A DNA stretch of 64,000 nt from Atherix ibis (taxonomy: Eukaryota; Arthropoda; Insecta; Diptera; Athericidae). Below the pieces are notes generated by a model, which ran no database searches, was not told the origin of the DNA, and saw nothing but the letters and a program-made list of their open reading frames with translations. Positions 43,444 to 55,945 of this stretch are shown here, one piece after another. A program made the translations under genes and the position numbers. The stretch's first letter is position 1; each line of letters opens with the position of its first letter. Location: contig OY282607.1 of the NCBI GenBank assembly GCA_958298945.1, positions 35,621,000 through 35,684,999 of the forward strand, written 5' to 3'.

Positions 43444-44198
43444 CTATGATTGAATGAAAAAATGGAATGTGAAAAAAAATAAATAAATTAATCCATCAGA
43501 AATTTGTGAAAGTAATTTCGAATGACCTCACTCACTACACACTCACTGAAAACAGCAAACAGACAATCTATCTTTCGAGTAGCTATTAAGGAAAAGTATA
43601 CGATCATCAGACATGAAAAAGTATGTAGACAACAACCTACGTTGATCTTATGATCTTCTGGGGCGTAGGCATAAAGGAAAGAGAAATTTAATCAACCCAA
43701 ACTGACCGATTCATGGTTTCCGGGCAAGTCGACCATGAACAAATTGGCAAAAACAGAATCGCAAAGTGAAATGTTGTTGAAAAAATGCAAAAATAAAAAA
43801 GATAAATTGAAAATTAAAGCAAGCAAGATAAAAAAAAAGATAAAGAAAAAACAAGAATTGAATTTAAGACAAAATAGTTTGGTAAAAGAAATTAAGCACT
43901 CCAATTCGTCAAACCAAGATCAAAACATTCCTGACCTGTTCTGCAGAGCCCCACGGCAATTTTCGAGTAACCCAGTAAAATTTGATTGGCTCTCGTCTCT
44001 GTAGTCAAACCCAGCGCACTGACCCACTTAGGTGTGCACTTGTTTGTTTGTTGTGTCGCAGCAATAAGTAAATGTGATGTGTACCCAAAAATTTAATATT
44101 TTCTGATTGGAATTCTAATTTTTCTCCAATCTAAATAAAACTTTTTCAAAATAAAATAGAAGAAAACCACTACTTTCTTCAGCCTATTGACAAAATAC

Positions 44199-44278
44199 TC
44201 ATTATTGGATATAACACGGTCACCATAATATGCGCTTGTCCAAGTACCAAATCCAATTCCACAAAGAAATAAGATAAG
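44199..44278 (-). other. Possible upstream (signal peptide) exon of the EGF/SEA gene
   Basis: Minus strand, preceded by a strong pyrimidine tract and CAG (tttttattttcag) and followed by a GTATTT donor. It reads LILFLCGIGFGTWTSAYYGD, which looks like a signal peptide core with a cleavable Ser-Ala end. The phase (2) does not fit the acceptor at 43443 directly, so another exon or another donor would be needed. Confidence 0.25.
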
Positions 44279-45657
44279 CTGAAAATAAAAAATAAAATAA
44301 AAGAAATATGTCGATGACACCGTAATCGATGCTTTAACCAGTGTCGTTGGTAATATTATTGGAACGCATAGTGAAGGCAGGCTGCTGTGAACGCTTAAAG
44401 GGTGATGAAGAAGGTCAGTAGTGAACGAGAAAACTAGAAAGAAATTAGAAGATCCGCAGTGGACATGCCAGACCGGAATATGAGGAAAACTCATCCATTC
44501 TAGTGGCTGCTCTTAACAAGTGGAAGTGTTTCGATCAAAATGAGACCACCGCACATGGAATAAGGTGTGTTACTTGAGAATCGTCGTCTCTCATTTATTA
44601 TGCGATGTCTGTGACTCAATAAGAAATGCTTTCCTTCCGAGATCGCATCTGTTGCGCAGCCACACCTAACCTGAACATGCTCTCACGAACCTATCGTCTC
44701 CACGCACGCTATAAGGTCAATAATAACTCTGCCCGTACTCATATTTGGTACAATAAATTGAGAGTGTCTATACTCCGTGCGGAGGCTATGCATACAAAAT
44801 GTTACTTCATACTCCATCCATATAGTATCAGTTTGATGTGTTTCAAATTCCAATTCAACTCTCCTCTCTTCGCTAAGCTGATTCAACTTAAATACAAAAA
44901 ATCCAAGCTGTTTTTATACAAAATGTGTTTACCAACCCAATAAGATTCATAAGGTATTACCTTCATTGAAATTTTTCTCTTCGTTCATTTTTTGGTAAAT
45001 TCCGATTGGAATATTTTTTTCTTTTGACATCTTAAAAATATATAAAATTCGTAATAAAAAAAATATAAGAAGGGAAAAAATGCATAAGAAATCAGGTGTT
45101 GAAAATTGAATGGCCTAGAAATATTTTACTTAAAATTGATACGATTTGAAAAAATTTATTGTTTGTTTGGTTTTTTTAAAAAGGATTTTTTTTTATAAAT
45201 TTTACAGTTAAGTAAAAGTGCGCAGAATGCACTGAGTTTGCGAGACTCGTATCGTCTGCGTTTAGACCTTAGATTATAGAAGAGCTGAATAGGCCCGCCT
45301 CTACACAAAAATTCTGTCCAAATTTTTTCGATAAAAACGCACACACTTGCAAAATAACCTTTCACAAAACACTTTGTATTCTGAAATAAAAACTTCCTAT
45401 TTGCTGTTCGTGAAGAATAAAACTAGTTATACTTAAGTGTTCGTAAACTATTTAAAATTTAATAAATCTACACTTAAACTTTCACTTCGCGAAAAGTATC
45501 TAAATGTCAACAAAAGTACGTGTATGCAAGCATTTCGGTATACTACCCACTTCATGGAGAATGGCGTGTTTTAAAACTCTCCGAAAGTCTACAAAATTAA
45601 GGCGTTTGATATTTACAAAATAAATAATAATGCATCTGCATTTAATACCAGAAGATT

Positions 45658-45671
45658 GGGGGGGGGGGGGG
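45658..45671 (+). repeat. Run of 14 G
   Basis: Uninterrupted poly-G in AT-rich sequence; a similar 15-base run lies at 30185-30199. Length in the assembly may be unreliable. Confidence 0.9.
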
Positions 45672-45831
45672 AAATAAATGTTGCCTTATGTCGTGTTTAA
45701 ATAATATTTTTGTTTGGAATAAGTGAGTAAAAGTGAATATAAATTATTCTTTTGGAATTCAATAAATTTCTGTTATGAAAACTATATGTCAGTGGGTGTC
45801 ACGTCTACATAAAAAAAATCTACACAAATAT

Positions 45832-46130
45832 ATGCAAGCAGTACGGTTTCTCGCCGCTTTTGTAATAATTCGGACAGAAAATTTCGTATACATATACGAA
45901 AATCTTACGGTAAGGGCCTATATAGATATTATTTAATCTAAGATTAAGTGATATTTATATTTGACAGCTGTCCAATGAAAAGGCTCTGGATATTCTTAAC
46001 CAGAAAATGGATAACCAATTACAAATTGGTAATTGTTTAAGTAGATTTTGTTGTTCTTAATATTAAATATTTTAAAGGGTATTGCGATCAAAAAGAAGTT
46101 CATCGATGTTTCTTCTGTGCATGCGACTAG
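45832..46130 (+). CDS. Candidate small three-exon gene, 64 residues
   Basis: Exons 45832-45909, 45968-46028 and 46078-46130 join in frame (phases 0 and 1). Introns are 58 bp (gtaagg...gacag) and 49 bp (gtaatt...aaag), sizes usual for flies. The product starts MQAVRFLAAFVIIRTENFVY, has a charged middle (NEKALDILNQKMDNQL) and ends in a cysteine cluster (YCDQKEVHRCFFCACD, stop). The start could be a weak signal peptide. I do not recognise a family. Two short introns with matching phases argue for a gene. The small size, the weak second donor and the lack of a known relative argue against it. It could also be the 3' end of a longer gene. Confidence 0.3.
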
Positions 46131-46431
46131 AGCTCGAACACAATTGCGTCGGGCGACTAAAACACCTAAACAGCACTGTAAGACCTTCGGAATCTTATGG
46201 AAGTGCTGACAATTGAAAACCCGCCGCTTTTAGTCTAATATCTGATTTCAAGTCCTATCCGTATTACTGTCAATATATTTTCGACTTTGTAATAAAGTTT
46301 CAGTTAAAAATTGCATTGTTGAAATTAAAATTAAATGCAAATATAATGTTTAGTGAACATAAAAATTTAATTAAGCATAAATACAATATATAAATTATAA
46401 ACTGATCAGATGATGTTTCTTATTACTCGTA

Positions 46432-46955
46432 TATTATACACTTGTGGCAACGTTTTTTCCAATCCTCGAAGCATCCTTCGATGCCGTCTTTATCTCCTCA
46501 ATGGCACGAGCCAATCGATATGTTTAAGTCCGCAGCAACATCTCTAACGGTGATTCGACAATTGGCCAATACAATTTTCTTCACTTCATCAATGTTTTCG
46601 TCTGTTGTTCATGTGCTCGGGCGTCCGGCACGCTTTTCTCCGTTCACATCTTCTCGGCCCTCTGAAAACATTTTGTACCACCGATAAACGTTGCTTCGGT
46701 CGAAGGTAGCTTCACCATATGCCACAGTCAACATTCGGAATGCGTCCGCGCAATTAATTTTGTTTTACACACAAAATTTGATACAGATTCTTTGATACAT
46801 TTTTTGGAATGGGCAAAAATCGAAGACGAGCAAAAATACGTGCAAGCAAAGCAGCTGTCAAAAATTAACTGAACATTCAAAATGGCCGAAATTGTCAGCA
46901 TAAGTGAGAAACATGAGTACCAACATAACGCACAAAAAATCGAATACAGAATTTG
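46432..46955 (-). mobile_element. Mariner family 1, copy D (both ends lost)
   Basis: On the minus strand it keeps codons for the N-terminus near 46802 (decayed MYQRICIKF-like), the RWYKMFSEGREDVN region, and VREVAADLNISIGSCH-like codons near 46500-46560. It then joins directly to the C-terminal FEDWKK region by a large internal deletion. The termini are absent. Confidence 0.8.
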
Positions 46956-47737
46956 TTTAAAAAAAACAAAAATTTTGTTCGTATAAAAATTTTGCCTATG
47001 GAATATAAAAGTTATTTCCTAGACTTAAGTGTGGTTAAGTTGTTAGGTCATTGTCTTATAAATAGTTTTGTTTATTTGATTTCAAATTTATTTTACAATC
47101 ATCATACAAGAAAAATAATTTTAAAATAAATAAAAGTAAATATTATACGTAGCTTCCGGTCTAGGTCTTCGACGCTACAGAATAATTAGACATTCCTAAC
47201 TATTGCGTTGGAGTAGTAAAGATTTGATCAAAGATTTTTGGTGATATTTATCGTTTTATAAAATTTTACACGAATATTTAGTCAATTTTTATGAAATTCT
47301 CACATAAAATCACAGATTATATTGTATATAAAAGAATTTTTATAATTTTATTTTTTTGAAAGTATTCGTTTTTGAAGAGGAAATGGACTGATTATTTTCT
47401 AATTAACATAGACGTAGAGTATCTTATTCCAAAAATCCGTAGCTAATAAAGTTAGCTTCATAAGAATACTATTAAATTTTACAAACTGAATATTTTTTTA
47501 GTATTTTCTAAATTCTCATTTGTTTAATGATTGAAATAACTTTTATAGTATAAAAATTATGAGTTAAAAATTTCTATAAAATTAATTGTATTAATTTTTT
47601 TTCTTCAAAAATATTTTTTTATTTTATGGTTATAGTTAACAAATTTAGAAAGTCTTACTGATATTAAATATAAAACTCATTAATATTTATATCTTCCATT
47701 TTTCAATTTTCACTTAATTTTTATCATACGTGTAGAT

Positions 47738-48628
47738 ACGAAGTCAGTACAAAAAGTATCGCGAATTTTGAATTTCCGCGGGTTACGTATATTCGATTTC
47801 CCATTATGTTGGTACTCATGTCTCTCACTTATGCCGACAAGTTCGGCCATTTTGAATGTTCAGTTAATTTTTGACAGCTGCTTTCCTTGCACGTGTTTTG
47901 GCTCGTCTTCGATTTTTGCTCAATTTTAACCAAAAACAGCATCGCATTAACATTGCTGAGAAACTGTTGGACTCTGTCCGCGATGACCCAAATTTGCTCC
48001 AGAGGATCATAACTGGTGACGAATAATGGGTTTATGGTTATGATGTAGAAACCAAAGCTCATTCATCCCAATGGAAGCTACCGCACGAGCCAAGACCGAA
48101 AAAAGCGCCAAGTTCGGTCGAATGTGAAGGTTTTGCTTACAGTTTTTTTTGATTGCAGAGGCGTGGTGTATCATGACTTCTTGCCACAGGGTAGAACTGT
48201 CAATAAGGAATATTACCTGCAAGTTATGCGCAAGTTGCGCGAAGCAATCCGCTAGAAACGCCTGGATTTGTGGAAGAACAAAAATTGGCTTTTGTCATTT
48301 TTTGCCATAAACAACACACTAATAATGCTGCAGGCACCGTATTCCCCAGATCTGGCCCCCTGTGACTTTTTCTTGTTCCCGAAACTGAAGAGCCCCATGA
48401 AAGTACGACGCTACGCTACGATTGAGGAGATAAAGACGGCATCAAAGGAGGAGCTGAACAAGATCACAAAAAATTATTTTTGAAGTTCTTCGAGGATTGG
48501 AAAAAAAGTTGGCGAAAGTGTATAATATCTGGTGGGGATTACTTTGAAGGGCACAAAACAGATATTCATGAATAAATAAATAATTTTTGAAAAAAAACAC
48601 AAAATTCGCGATATTTTTATTGAAAGTG
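47738..48628 (+). mobile_element. Mariner family 1, copy E (N-terminus deleted)
   Basis: The only copy on the plus strand. The left terminus is at 47738 (acgaagtcagtacaaaaagt), the right terminus (attcgcgatatttttattga) ends near 48628. The leader joins directly to codons for NQKQHRINIAEKLLDSVRDD, then QRIITGDE followed by a stop. An open stretch continues with DVETKAHSSQWKLPHEPRPK and VVYHDFLPQGRTVNKEYYLQ, a stop in REAIR, KRLDLWKNKNWLLSFFAINN (the HHDNAPAH block lost), and YSPDLAPCDFFLFPKLKSPM (third catalytic D intact). The DNA-binding domain is absent, so it is non-functional. Confidence 0.9.
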
Positions 48629-48879
48629 CAAAAAGATGCGAAAATTTGAATACTTTACCTTTTTTGAGATTGGTGTCAGCGAAATTATTTAAGGAAAAAT
48701 GTTTTTTTCCTAATTTAGGAGTAAATATAAATCAATGTAGACCAGGTGCGTTAAACTTATTTAAACAATTTAATTCGACCGGTAAGATACACGTAGGCCA
48801 TATCACATTTACAAAAATGTCCTAAAATTATATTTCGCAGTGAGAATTTAGGATAACACATTATGTAATTCAGTGAAAA

Positions 48880-49720
48880 ATCGTATGGTCATCTCCATGT
48901 AGTGATCCCCTCGGTAACTATAAATATTATTGAGCCACGTGAGCGCACATGACATAGTTATGGCTCACTTATGCATCTGGGCTCATATGTTTGATTTATC
49001 CAGATGCCAAGGTAAACCAGCTTAGGCCAAGGGCTGCATACCTGAAGGGAAGCTCAGTCGTTAGTATGCGCACTCCGAATACCTGGCGACCTTCGGTTTA
49101 ATTTAGCCTTCCTGTATTATGCTGGGATCTGGCAAAGGTGACCACCATCATTTTCAGAGGTACTCGTAGATTCAAATGAACTTGAACAAAAAAAAAAACA
49201 AATCAACTTTTAAGTATGGCAACGCTTTAAAACCACAAAAGATGAAGGTTGGGGATGTAGAGCCTTTGCCATCTGACAAGGTCAGAGTGAGCGAAGTTTC
49301 ACAGTTCCGAAAATGGACTCTGCTTGCAAAAAAATTGGAGTTTCAATCCAGTTCCAAGAGGACCGGATTCAATATCTTTGAATATAGGGCATCTAAAGGC
49401 GGTACAATTGTAATTTCACCATTATCTCCGGGGCTACTTCCGATTCTCCAGCAGAAGTTAATCAGACATAGGAGCGGCTTAGAAGTGCCTCGGTACGTCA
49501 CGACATTAAGGCGAACGATGTCGCAAAAAGAAGGTTCAACTGGGAGAACATTAAGGAGCAAAAAAAACTGCTCATAACCTCAAAGAGACAAAGAACTAAT
49601 GTGTCCCAGGTCTCTTGATGACATTTAAAAAAGCTGTGGATAGCGTCAGAGTAGGAATCCTCCATAAAAACGTGGACCAAGAAAAATCACTTCGGAGGTT
49701 GGATGTCAGATCTAGACTAT
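48880..49720 (+). other. Unrecognised block with a 133-codon frame, possibly a LINE 5' part
   Basis: The plus-strand frame 49176-49577 encodes a basic protein (KPQKMKVGDVEPLPSDKVRV ... RTGFNIFEYRASKGGTIVIS). Composition is more GC-rich than the flanks, as in the window's LINEs, and a GC-rich leader precedes it. Adjacent frames continue with QRTNVSQVS-like codons, which suggests shifts. I do not recognise a family. A retrotransposon gag-like ORF1 fragment is the simplest guess, not a demonstrated one. Confidence 0.3.
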
Positions 49721-51045
49721 AGCAATCTTATCCTCGTATTTTCTTTATCAGAATATTATGAACATTTTAGTTAGTCTTAAAAAAAATATAGAAGTTTTCT
49801 GCATACTGTTAAAATTTCAATAAAATACATTTTTTTTTACAAGCAAACCAAGTTTAGTTCGGTTGAAAAACATTTTCATATTCATTTAACTTTTATAATT
49901 TACTTAAAAGGTGTGAAGAAAGTTTTCCAAAAAAAAAACAATAAAACTTTTACAAATTTATTATGAAAATGTATTGTTTACGAAGAAAATCTTTACTAAA
50001 TTTTTATGCCAGGAAAAAAGATTCTTTAAATTTAAATATTATCTAGTCACTATTTAAATAAAACAATGAACTTTTTATTTAACCTTGTTGTTTGGTAGTT
50101 ACTGGTAGAAAGCGAAAATACTAAATCGTCAGCCGCATAATGAATTAAGACCTTTTTGAATATTCGTTTGTGAGATCACTTTTGGTTTCCTTTGTGAACG
50201 CGGAGAATTTCCACGACTTATTTGATGTCATTCTGTACCATTTTCAACTCATTTCTTACTATTCTTTTACTTATGGTATCTTATTTTCACTGCTTTTGTT
50301 TTGTTGAGGGGGAAGAGATGGAAAGACTAAAGTTGACCTCCAAAACTTATTAGGTAAAAGTGAGCTCATTCATTACTTTATACTGATTAAAAACAATACA
50401 CTTAATTGTGTGAATTTTGTTGACCCCATTTTTGTACTTTACAGTGTAACCTGGAATTCTCTGTGAAATATGTGTAAATAAATTTGTTGTTCAGTTTTAA
50501 GTAGACAAATAGTGTATTTATTTGAATTTTTAAAAAATATTTTGCCATTTTTATCTTGTAAATATTGGAACTAAAACTTTATAAATTTTCGACCAATTAT
50601 TTTAATGTTCCATTTTTTATTTCATCTAATCTAGAAAATGTAAGATAGATATTGGATAAATACGAAAACTTTTGAGAAATTAACAATTGTCAGAATGTTT
50701 TAGTCAAAGAAAACAGAAATAGATATACGTTTATGAGTATTTTCTTATTCGAAAGTAGAGCTTTTAAAAAGTATATATTATTTTTGAGAATTAAAAACCT
50801 ATTTCTACTAGTTCAAAAGAAAATACTTTATACAAAACATATTTGAATATTTTGTTTATTATTTTTATTAATATTTTCTAAAAGTTCTTTCTTTTAAAAT
50901 GTGTGTAGAAAATTTAAATTTTTAATAGAATAGAAAGTATCAAATAAGGTTGAGTATCTCGAATTATCCTATAATCTAATAGTTTTTATATTTTTGATTT
51001 GGATTTTTTTATATATACTTATTTTATGATTGTATAATAATCAAG
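49721..51045. other. AT-rich stretch, nothing recognised
   Basis: No credible frame, no repeat family seen elsewhere in the window. Confidence 0.5.
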
Positions 51046-51048
51046 TTA

Positions 51049-52125
51049 CCTAAATGACAAATTCATAGGTCTAAGCATTCAAATGACTAAATTGTAAGTC
51101 TAGGCACTTAAATGTCGAATTCATTGGTCTGAACACTTAAATTGACTAATTCATAAATCTGAACGCAAAATGACTCATTCTGAGGTCTAAGCACTCAAAT
51201 GACTAAATCGTAGGTCTGAACACATAAATGACGAATTCATAGGTCTCAACACTTAAATGACTAATTCATAGGTCTGAACGCAAAATAACTCATTCTTAGG
51301 TCTAAGCACTCAAATGACTAAATCGTAGCTCTAGGCACTTAAATGACGAATTCATAGGTATCCACACTTATATGACTAACTCATAGTTTTCAACGCTTAA
51401 AGGGCAAAATTCTTAGGTCTAAGCACTCAAATAAGTAAATCGTAGGTCTGAACACATAAATGACGAATTCATAGGTCGCAACACTTAAATGACTAATTCA
51501 TAGGTTTGAACGCAAAATAACTCATTCTTAGGTCTAAGCACTCAAATGACTAAATCGTAGGTCTAGGCACTTAAATGACGAATTCATAGATCTCCATACT
51601 TAAATGACTAATTCAAAGTTCTCAACACTTAAATGTCAATGTTCTTAGGTCTAAGCACTCAAATGCCTAAATCGTAGGTCTAGGCACTTAAATGACGAAT
51701 TCATAGGTCTCTATACTTAAATTACTAATTCAAAGTTCTTAACACTTAAATGACTAATTCATAGGTTTGAACGCAAAATGACTCATTCTTACGCATAATC
51801 ACTTATATAACATATTCATTAGGTCTTAAGTGGCAAAATTCTTTGGTATAAATATTTAAATGGACAAATTAAAAAGTCGGATACTTAAATGAATAATTCA
51901 TAGTTTATAATACTCAAATGAGAAATTGTAGGTCAAAACCCATAAATGACTTATTCGCAGGTCTAAGCACTTATACAACAAATTCATAGGTGTAAACACT
52001 TAAATGAAATTTTTCTATTTATAAACACTTATAAAGACCTTATTTTGGGTCTAAACACTTATGTATGTTATATGATAAATTTATAGGTCTTTACTCTTTA
52101 ATGAGTAAATTCAGATGTCCTAACA
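51049..52125. repeat. Satellite array 1, 28-30-bp monomers in a four-monomer higher-order unit
   Basis: Each monomer opens with aggtct or a close variant, followed by a class-specific word and 'aaatga(c)taa-tc-t', for example aggtctaagcactcaaatga, aggtctgaacacataaatga, aggtctcaacacttaaatga and aggtctgaacgcaaaat-act. These four classes recur in order, giving a unit of about 115 bp. The array becomes irregular towards its right edge. Confidence 0.9.
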
Positions 52126-52136
52126 TTATTTTTTTA

Positions 52137-52187
52137 AAAGCTTAATATCAGTTATTATCAGCCAGATAATAACTGATATTAAGCTTT
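52137..52187. repeat. Perfect hairpin, 23-bp arms and 5-base loop
   Basis: 52137-52159 (aaagcttaatatcagttatt-atc) and 52165-52187 are exact complements, with loop agcca. The flanking T- and A-runs extend the pairing imperfectly. It stands directly at the right edge of satellite array 1. Confidence 0.95.
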
Positions 52188-52189
52188 CA

Positions 52190-54800
52190 AAAAAATTTGT
52201 AAATAATAACTGGGACGAATCACTTCGATGTATATAATAGTTTTACAACTGATAGCTTATTTTACGAAAAATAATTCATTTAATATGTAAATTTCAATGT
52301 TATCTATCAACTTTATATATAAAATGGTACTTCAGTTAAGCCCTATACCAAAATAAGACAAATGTTTCATAGAATATAAGAGAACATTACATTTGGTGCC
52401 AGCAGATGGCAGAATGACCTTTTCCTATAAAAATGGTGAAGAACGTTGGAATGTGGTGTAAAAATTTCTATTGTTGTAAACAAAGCTCAATAGATGGTGC
52501 GGCATGTACAGTGACTGTTTTTTAAATGGCAACCAAACGTTTTGAGTTTATAAATTTAGTTTACTTTATTTTTGATGAATACTCTTCTAAAAAAAACTTT
52601 TAAAAATAGTTTTGACAGTTACTGTTCTCCTTATATGTCAATACGCTAGAGGGGGGAACCTTTTGAAGTTTCTTTTCCTGTAATTCTCTATTTTAATACC
52701 GGATAAAGGCGAAAATTTTATTTTTTCATAAATTAACTTCGGAAGATAAAATTAGAAAGAATTATTATTTACTTTTTTTCAATTTTTATTTCAATATGTT
52801 TTACTAAATATAAACAGACTTTCTTACATCTTGTGCAATATATAATTTATGAACATTGTTTATTTTTATTTAATTCAATATAAATTATATTTACGACTGG
52901 AACATTTGAATTGATAGAAAATTTCTCTTATCCGGTATGTAATATATGAATTTGGAAAAAATAGAAATAAAAACTAAATATTGATGAAAGAAACAGAAAC
53001 AAAAGTTAAGAGGAAAAAATAAACGTTTTTAACTTAAGCAATCGATGTAAGAAAAGAAAATAATAATAGCGAAAGAAAATTACGCCACGGTGTCTGACTC
53101 AGGAGTCACAGACAGACACAGATATGGTCTCAGACACAAACTTCTGAGACTTTGGATACGGATGAAGTCTATCCCCCCATTGAGGAGTCATGCGGATTTT
53201 TTTAGGTCGCTAATATGCTAGTTTGTTACGGTTGCACATGAGTGACGCGAGCTATGCACGGTTTGTTTTGCCGATTTCTCCAAACTTCGTGACAAATGAA
53301 AGTTTTGTGGTTGCTGTCGGCGTTCAGGTATTCACTCAACTCTAGGAGGTGTATACGGATCAAGACAGAAAACAAAAACAAAAAAAAACGAATTATATTA
53401 GAGGGATAAATGTCAATACAGAATGATTATTTTTTTGATCACGTTGGCGGTGAGGGGATGTTGATGTGAACATATAATTCGTAGATGTCGGTTTGTGGTA
53501 ATCAATTTTATGATACTTTGGATCAGAAATAATTTTAAGACCTTTCTTATTTCAATCAAACTACTGAGTATCACCCATTGATGCAATTTTAAATTATAGC
53601 CGAAGAGAAAATAAATTATTAACAATATTATTTTTTATAATTTATAATGCTTTTAAGGTTAATTTATTATTTTCAAATTATTTTTGCATAAAGCATGTAT
53701 TTTTAAATATTATTAATTATTTTTAAATATCTTCTATAGTCATTGTGTCCAAAACCTACACTTACTACTGTTTTAAATCTATTCGCTTTTCTGTATGTTC
53801 AATTTCAAAGTTATAGAAGAAGTACCCTTATATGAGGATTATCTATAAATGTTATCTAATAAATCTACAAAAAGTCTACCATGGTCAGAAAAAACCCTGA
53901 TTTAGCAACCCTCATAAATTCTGCGTCAAGTAACGAACGCGACTGCCCTTTAGTAGTCACCAAATGGCCTAAGTTGTTGTGAGACTTAAGAATTTACATT
54001 TCAGCATAAATTTTACTAAAAATAACTCTAATGCAATAATAAATTGATTTTGTTTTTTTTAAGTTAGATTTTTAAAAATATTTTTAAAAAATTCAATTAA
54101 CACTAAAGCAATCACAGATTTTTAATGGAACATATTAGAAGAAATATGCCAACTAATGAAATATTTAAGAATATTTATTAGGAAAAATTAAAAATTTAGC
54201 ATTTTTTGTTTGCAATTGTTTCAGGCTTCATATTGCATTTGAAAAGCCTAGTTTCCGTAACAGATATTCTCAAATATAAAATTAAAAATATTTACCATAA
54301 TTCTAATTAATAATTCATTTTGAATTTCTTGATCATTAATTAAAGTTCAAATCGCCATTAATTTTTGCTACATTTTGATAATATTTTTAAAAAACAAAAA
54401 AAATTGTTACATATTTTCTGGAATTTTGCATTGCTATAAGAAAATTACAGGATCTTCAGCTTGGTTATAACAGTCGAAACACAATAAATTAGCATTTTAC
54501 AACTCAACTGACCGAAGAAGATAAAAACATTTAAAAACTATTACCGCCTTTCGAATAAAGTTATTCATGTGTTAAATATTATACAAAATATTTACATACT
54601 AGAAAAAAAAACAACAACCACAATAAGAATGCTGCTGTTAATAAATGGAAATAAATTGAATTCATTCTCTTTAGCTTTAGATGTAAACAAGAAATTGGGT
54701 GACGCCAAAAATTTTGAACGACAGCCAGGTTGAGAGCTAGGTAATACGTATGTTGTCAGTTTTTTAAAATTGTGCGTGAAAATTGGCTAAAATCACATTT
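52190..54800. other. AT-rich spacer between the two satellite arrays
   Basis: No gene seen. A small GC-richer patch at 53090-53360 (ctgactcaggagtcacagac and following) has no long frame and was not identified. Confidence 0.4.
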
Positions 54801-55945
54801 CTTGCTTAAATGGCAAAGTTGTTAGGCCTAAGCAATCAAATGACTAAATCATAGGTCTAGGCTCTTAAATGACTAATTCCTAGGTCTCAACACTTAAATG
54901 ACTTATTCATAGTTCTGAACGCCTAAATGGCAAAATTCTTAGGTCTTAGTATTCAAACGAGTAAATCGTAGGTCTAGGCACTTAAATGACGAATTCATAG
55001 GTCTGAACACTTAAATGACTAATTCATAGTTCTAAACGATTAAATGGCAAAATTCCTAGGTCTGTGTATACAAATGACTAAATCGTAAGTCTAGGCACTT
55101 AAATGACGAATTCCTAGGTCTCAACACTTAAATGACTAATTCATAGTTCTGAACGATTAAAAGGCAAAATTCTTAGGTCTGTGTATACAAATGACTAAAT
55201 CGTAGGTCTAGGCTCTTAAATGACGAATTCCTAGGTCTCAACACTTAAATGACTAATTCATAGTTTTGAACGATTAAATGGCAAAATTCTTAGGTCTGTG
55301 TATACAAATGACTAAATCGTAGGTCTAGGCTCTTAAATTACGAATTCCTAGGTCTCAACACTTAAATGACTAATTCATAGTTCTGAACGCCTAAATGGCA
55401 AAATTCTTAGGTCTTAGTACTCAAATGAGTAAATCTTAGGTCTAGGCACTTAAATGACTAATTCCTAGGTCTGAACACTTAAATGACTAATTCATATTTC
55501 TGAACGATTAAATGGCAAAATTCTTAGGTCTGTGTATACAAATGACTAAATCGTAGGTCTAGGCTCTTAAATTACGAACTCCTAGGTCTCAACACTTAAA
55601 TTACTAATTCATAGTTCTGAATGCCTAAATGGCAAAATTCTTAGGTCTTTGTACTCAAATGACTAAATCGTAGGTCTAGGCACTTAAATGACGAATTCAT
55701 AGGTCTGAACATTTAAAAGACGAATTCATAGGTCACAACGCTTAAATGGCAAAATTCTTAGGTCTAAATATTTGAATGGCCAATTTAAAAGTCTGAACAC
55801 TTATACGATAAATTCATAGGTCTTAACACTTAAATGATAAATTGTAGGTCGAAAACTATCAAATGGCTTATTCGCAGGTCTAAACACTTATACGACAAAT
55901 TCATAGGTCTAAACACTTAAATGAAAAGTTTTTAGGTCCGTTTCT
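54801..55945. repeat. Satellite array 2, same monomer family, about 117-bp higher-order unit
   Basis: The four monomer classes here are aggtctaggc(t/a)cttaaatga, aggtctcaacacttaaatga, agttctgaacgattaaatgg and aggtctgtgtatacaaatga (29+29+30+29 bp), repeated in that order about seven to eight times. The first two classes are shared with array 1; the gtgtatacaaat class is special to this array. Units between 55050 and 55560 are close to identical, which suggests recent local expansion. Confidence 0.9.

Noticed and set aside
43735..44004. 89-codon Lys-rich plus-strand frame with a fair start context
   Set aside because: Low-complexity K/I/N run from A-rich DNA. No recognisable domain and it may lie within the 5' region of the EGF/SEA gene on the other strand.
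44093..44494. 133-codon minus-strand frame as a whole gene
   Set aside because: Only the middle part has exon-like borders; the rest reads through a pyrimidine tract and non-coding sequence.
44626..44943. 105-codon plus-strand frame
   Set aside because: Overlaps no motif or splice structure; probably chance in a mildly GC-richer patch.
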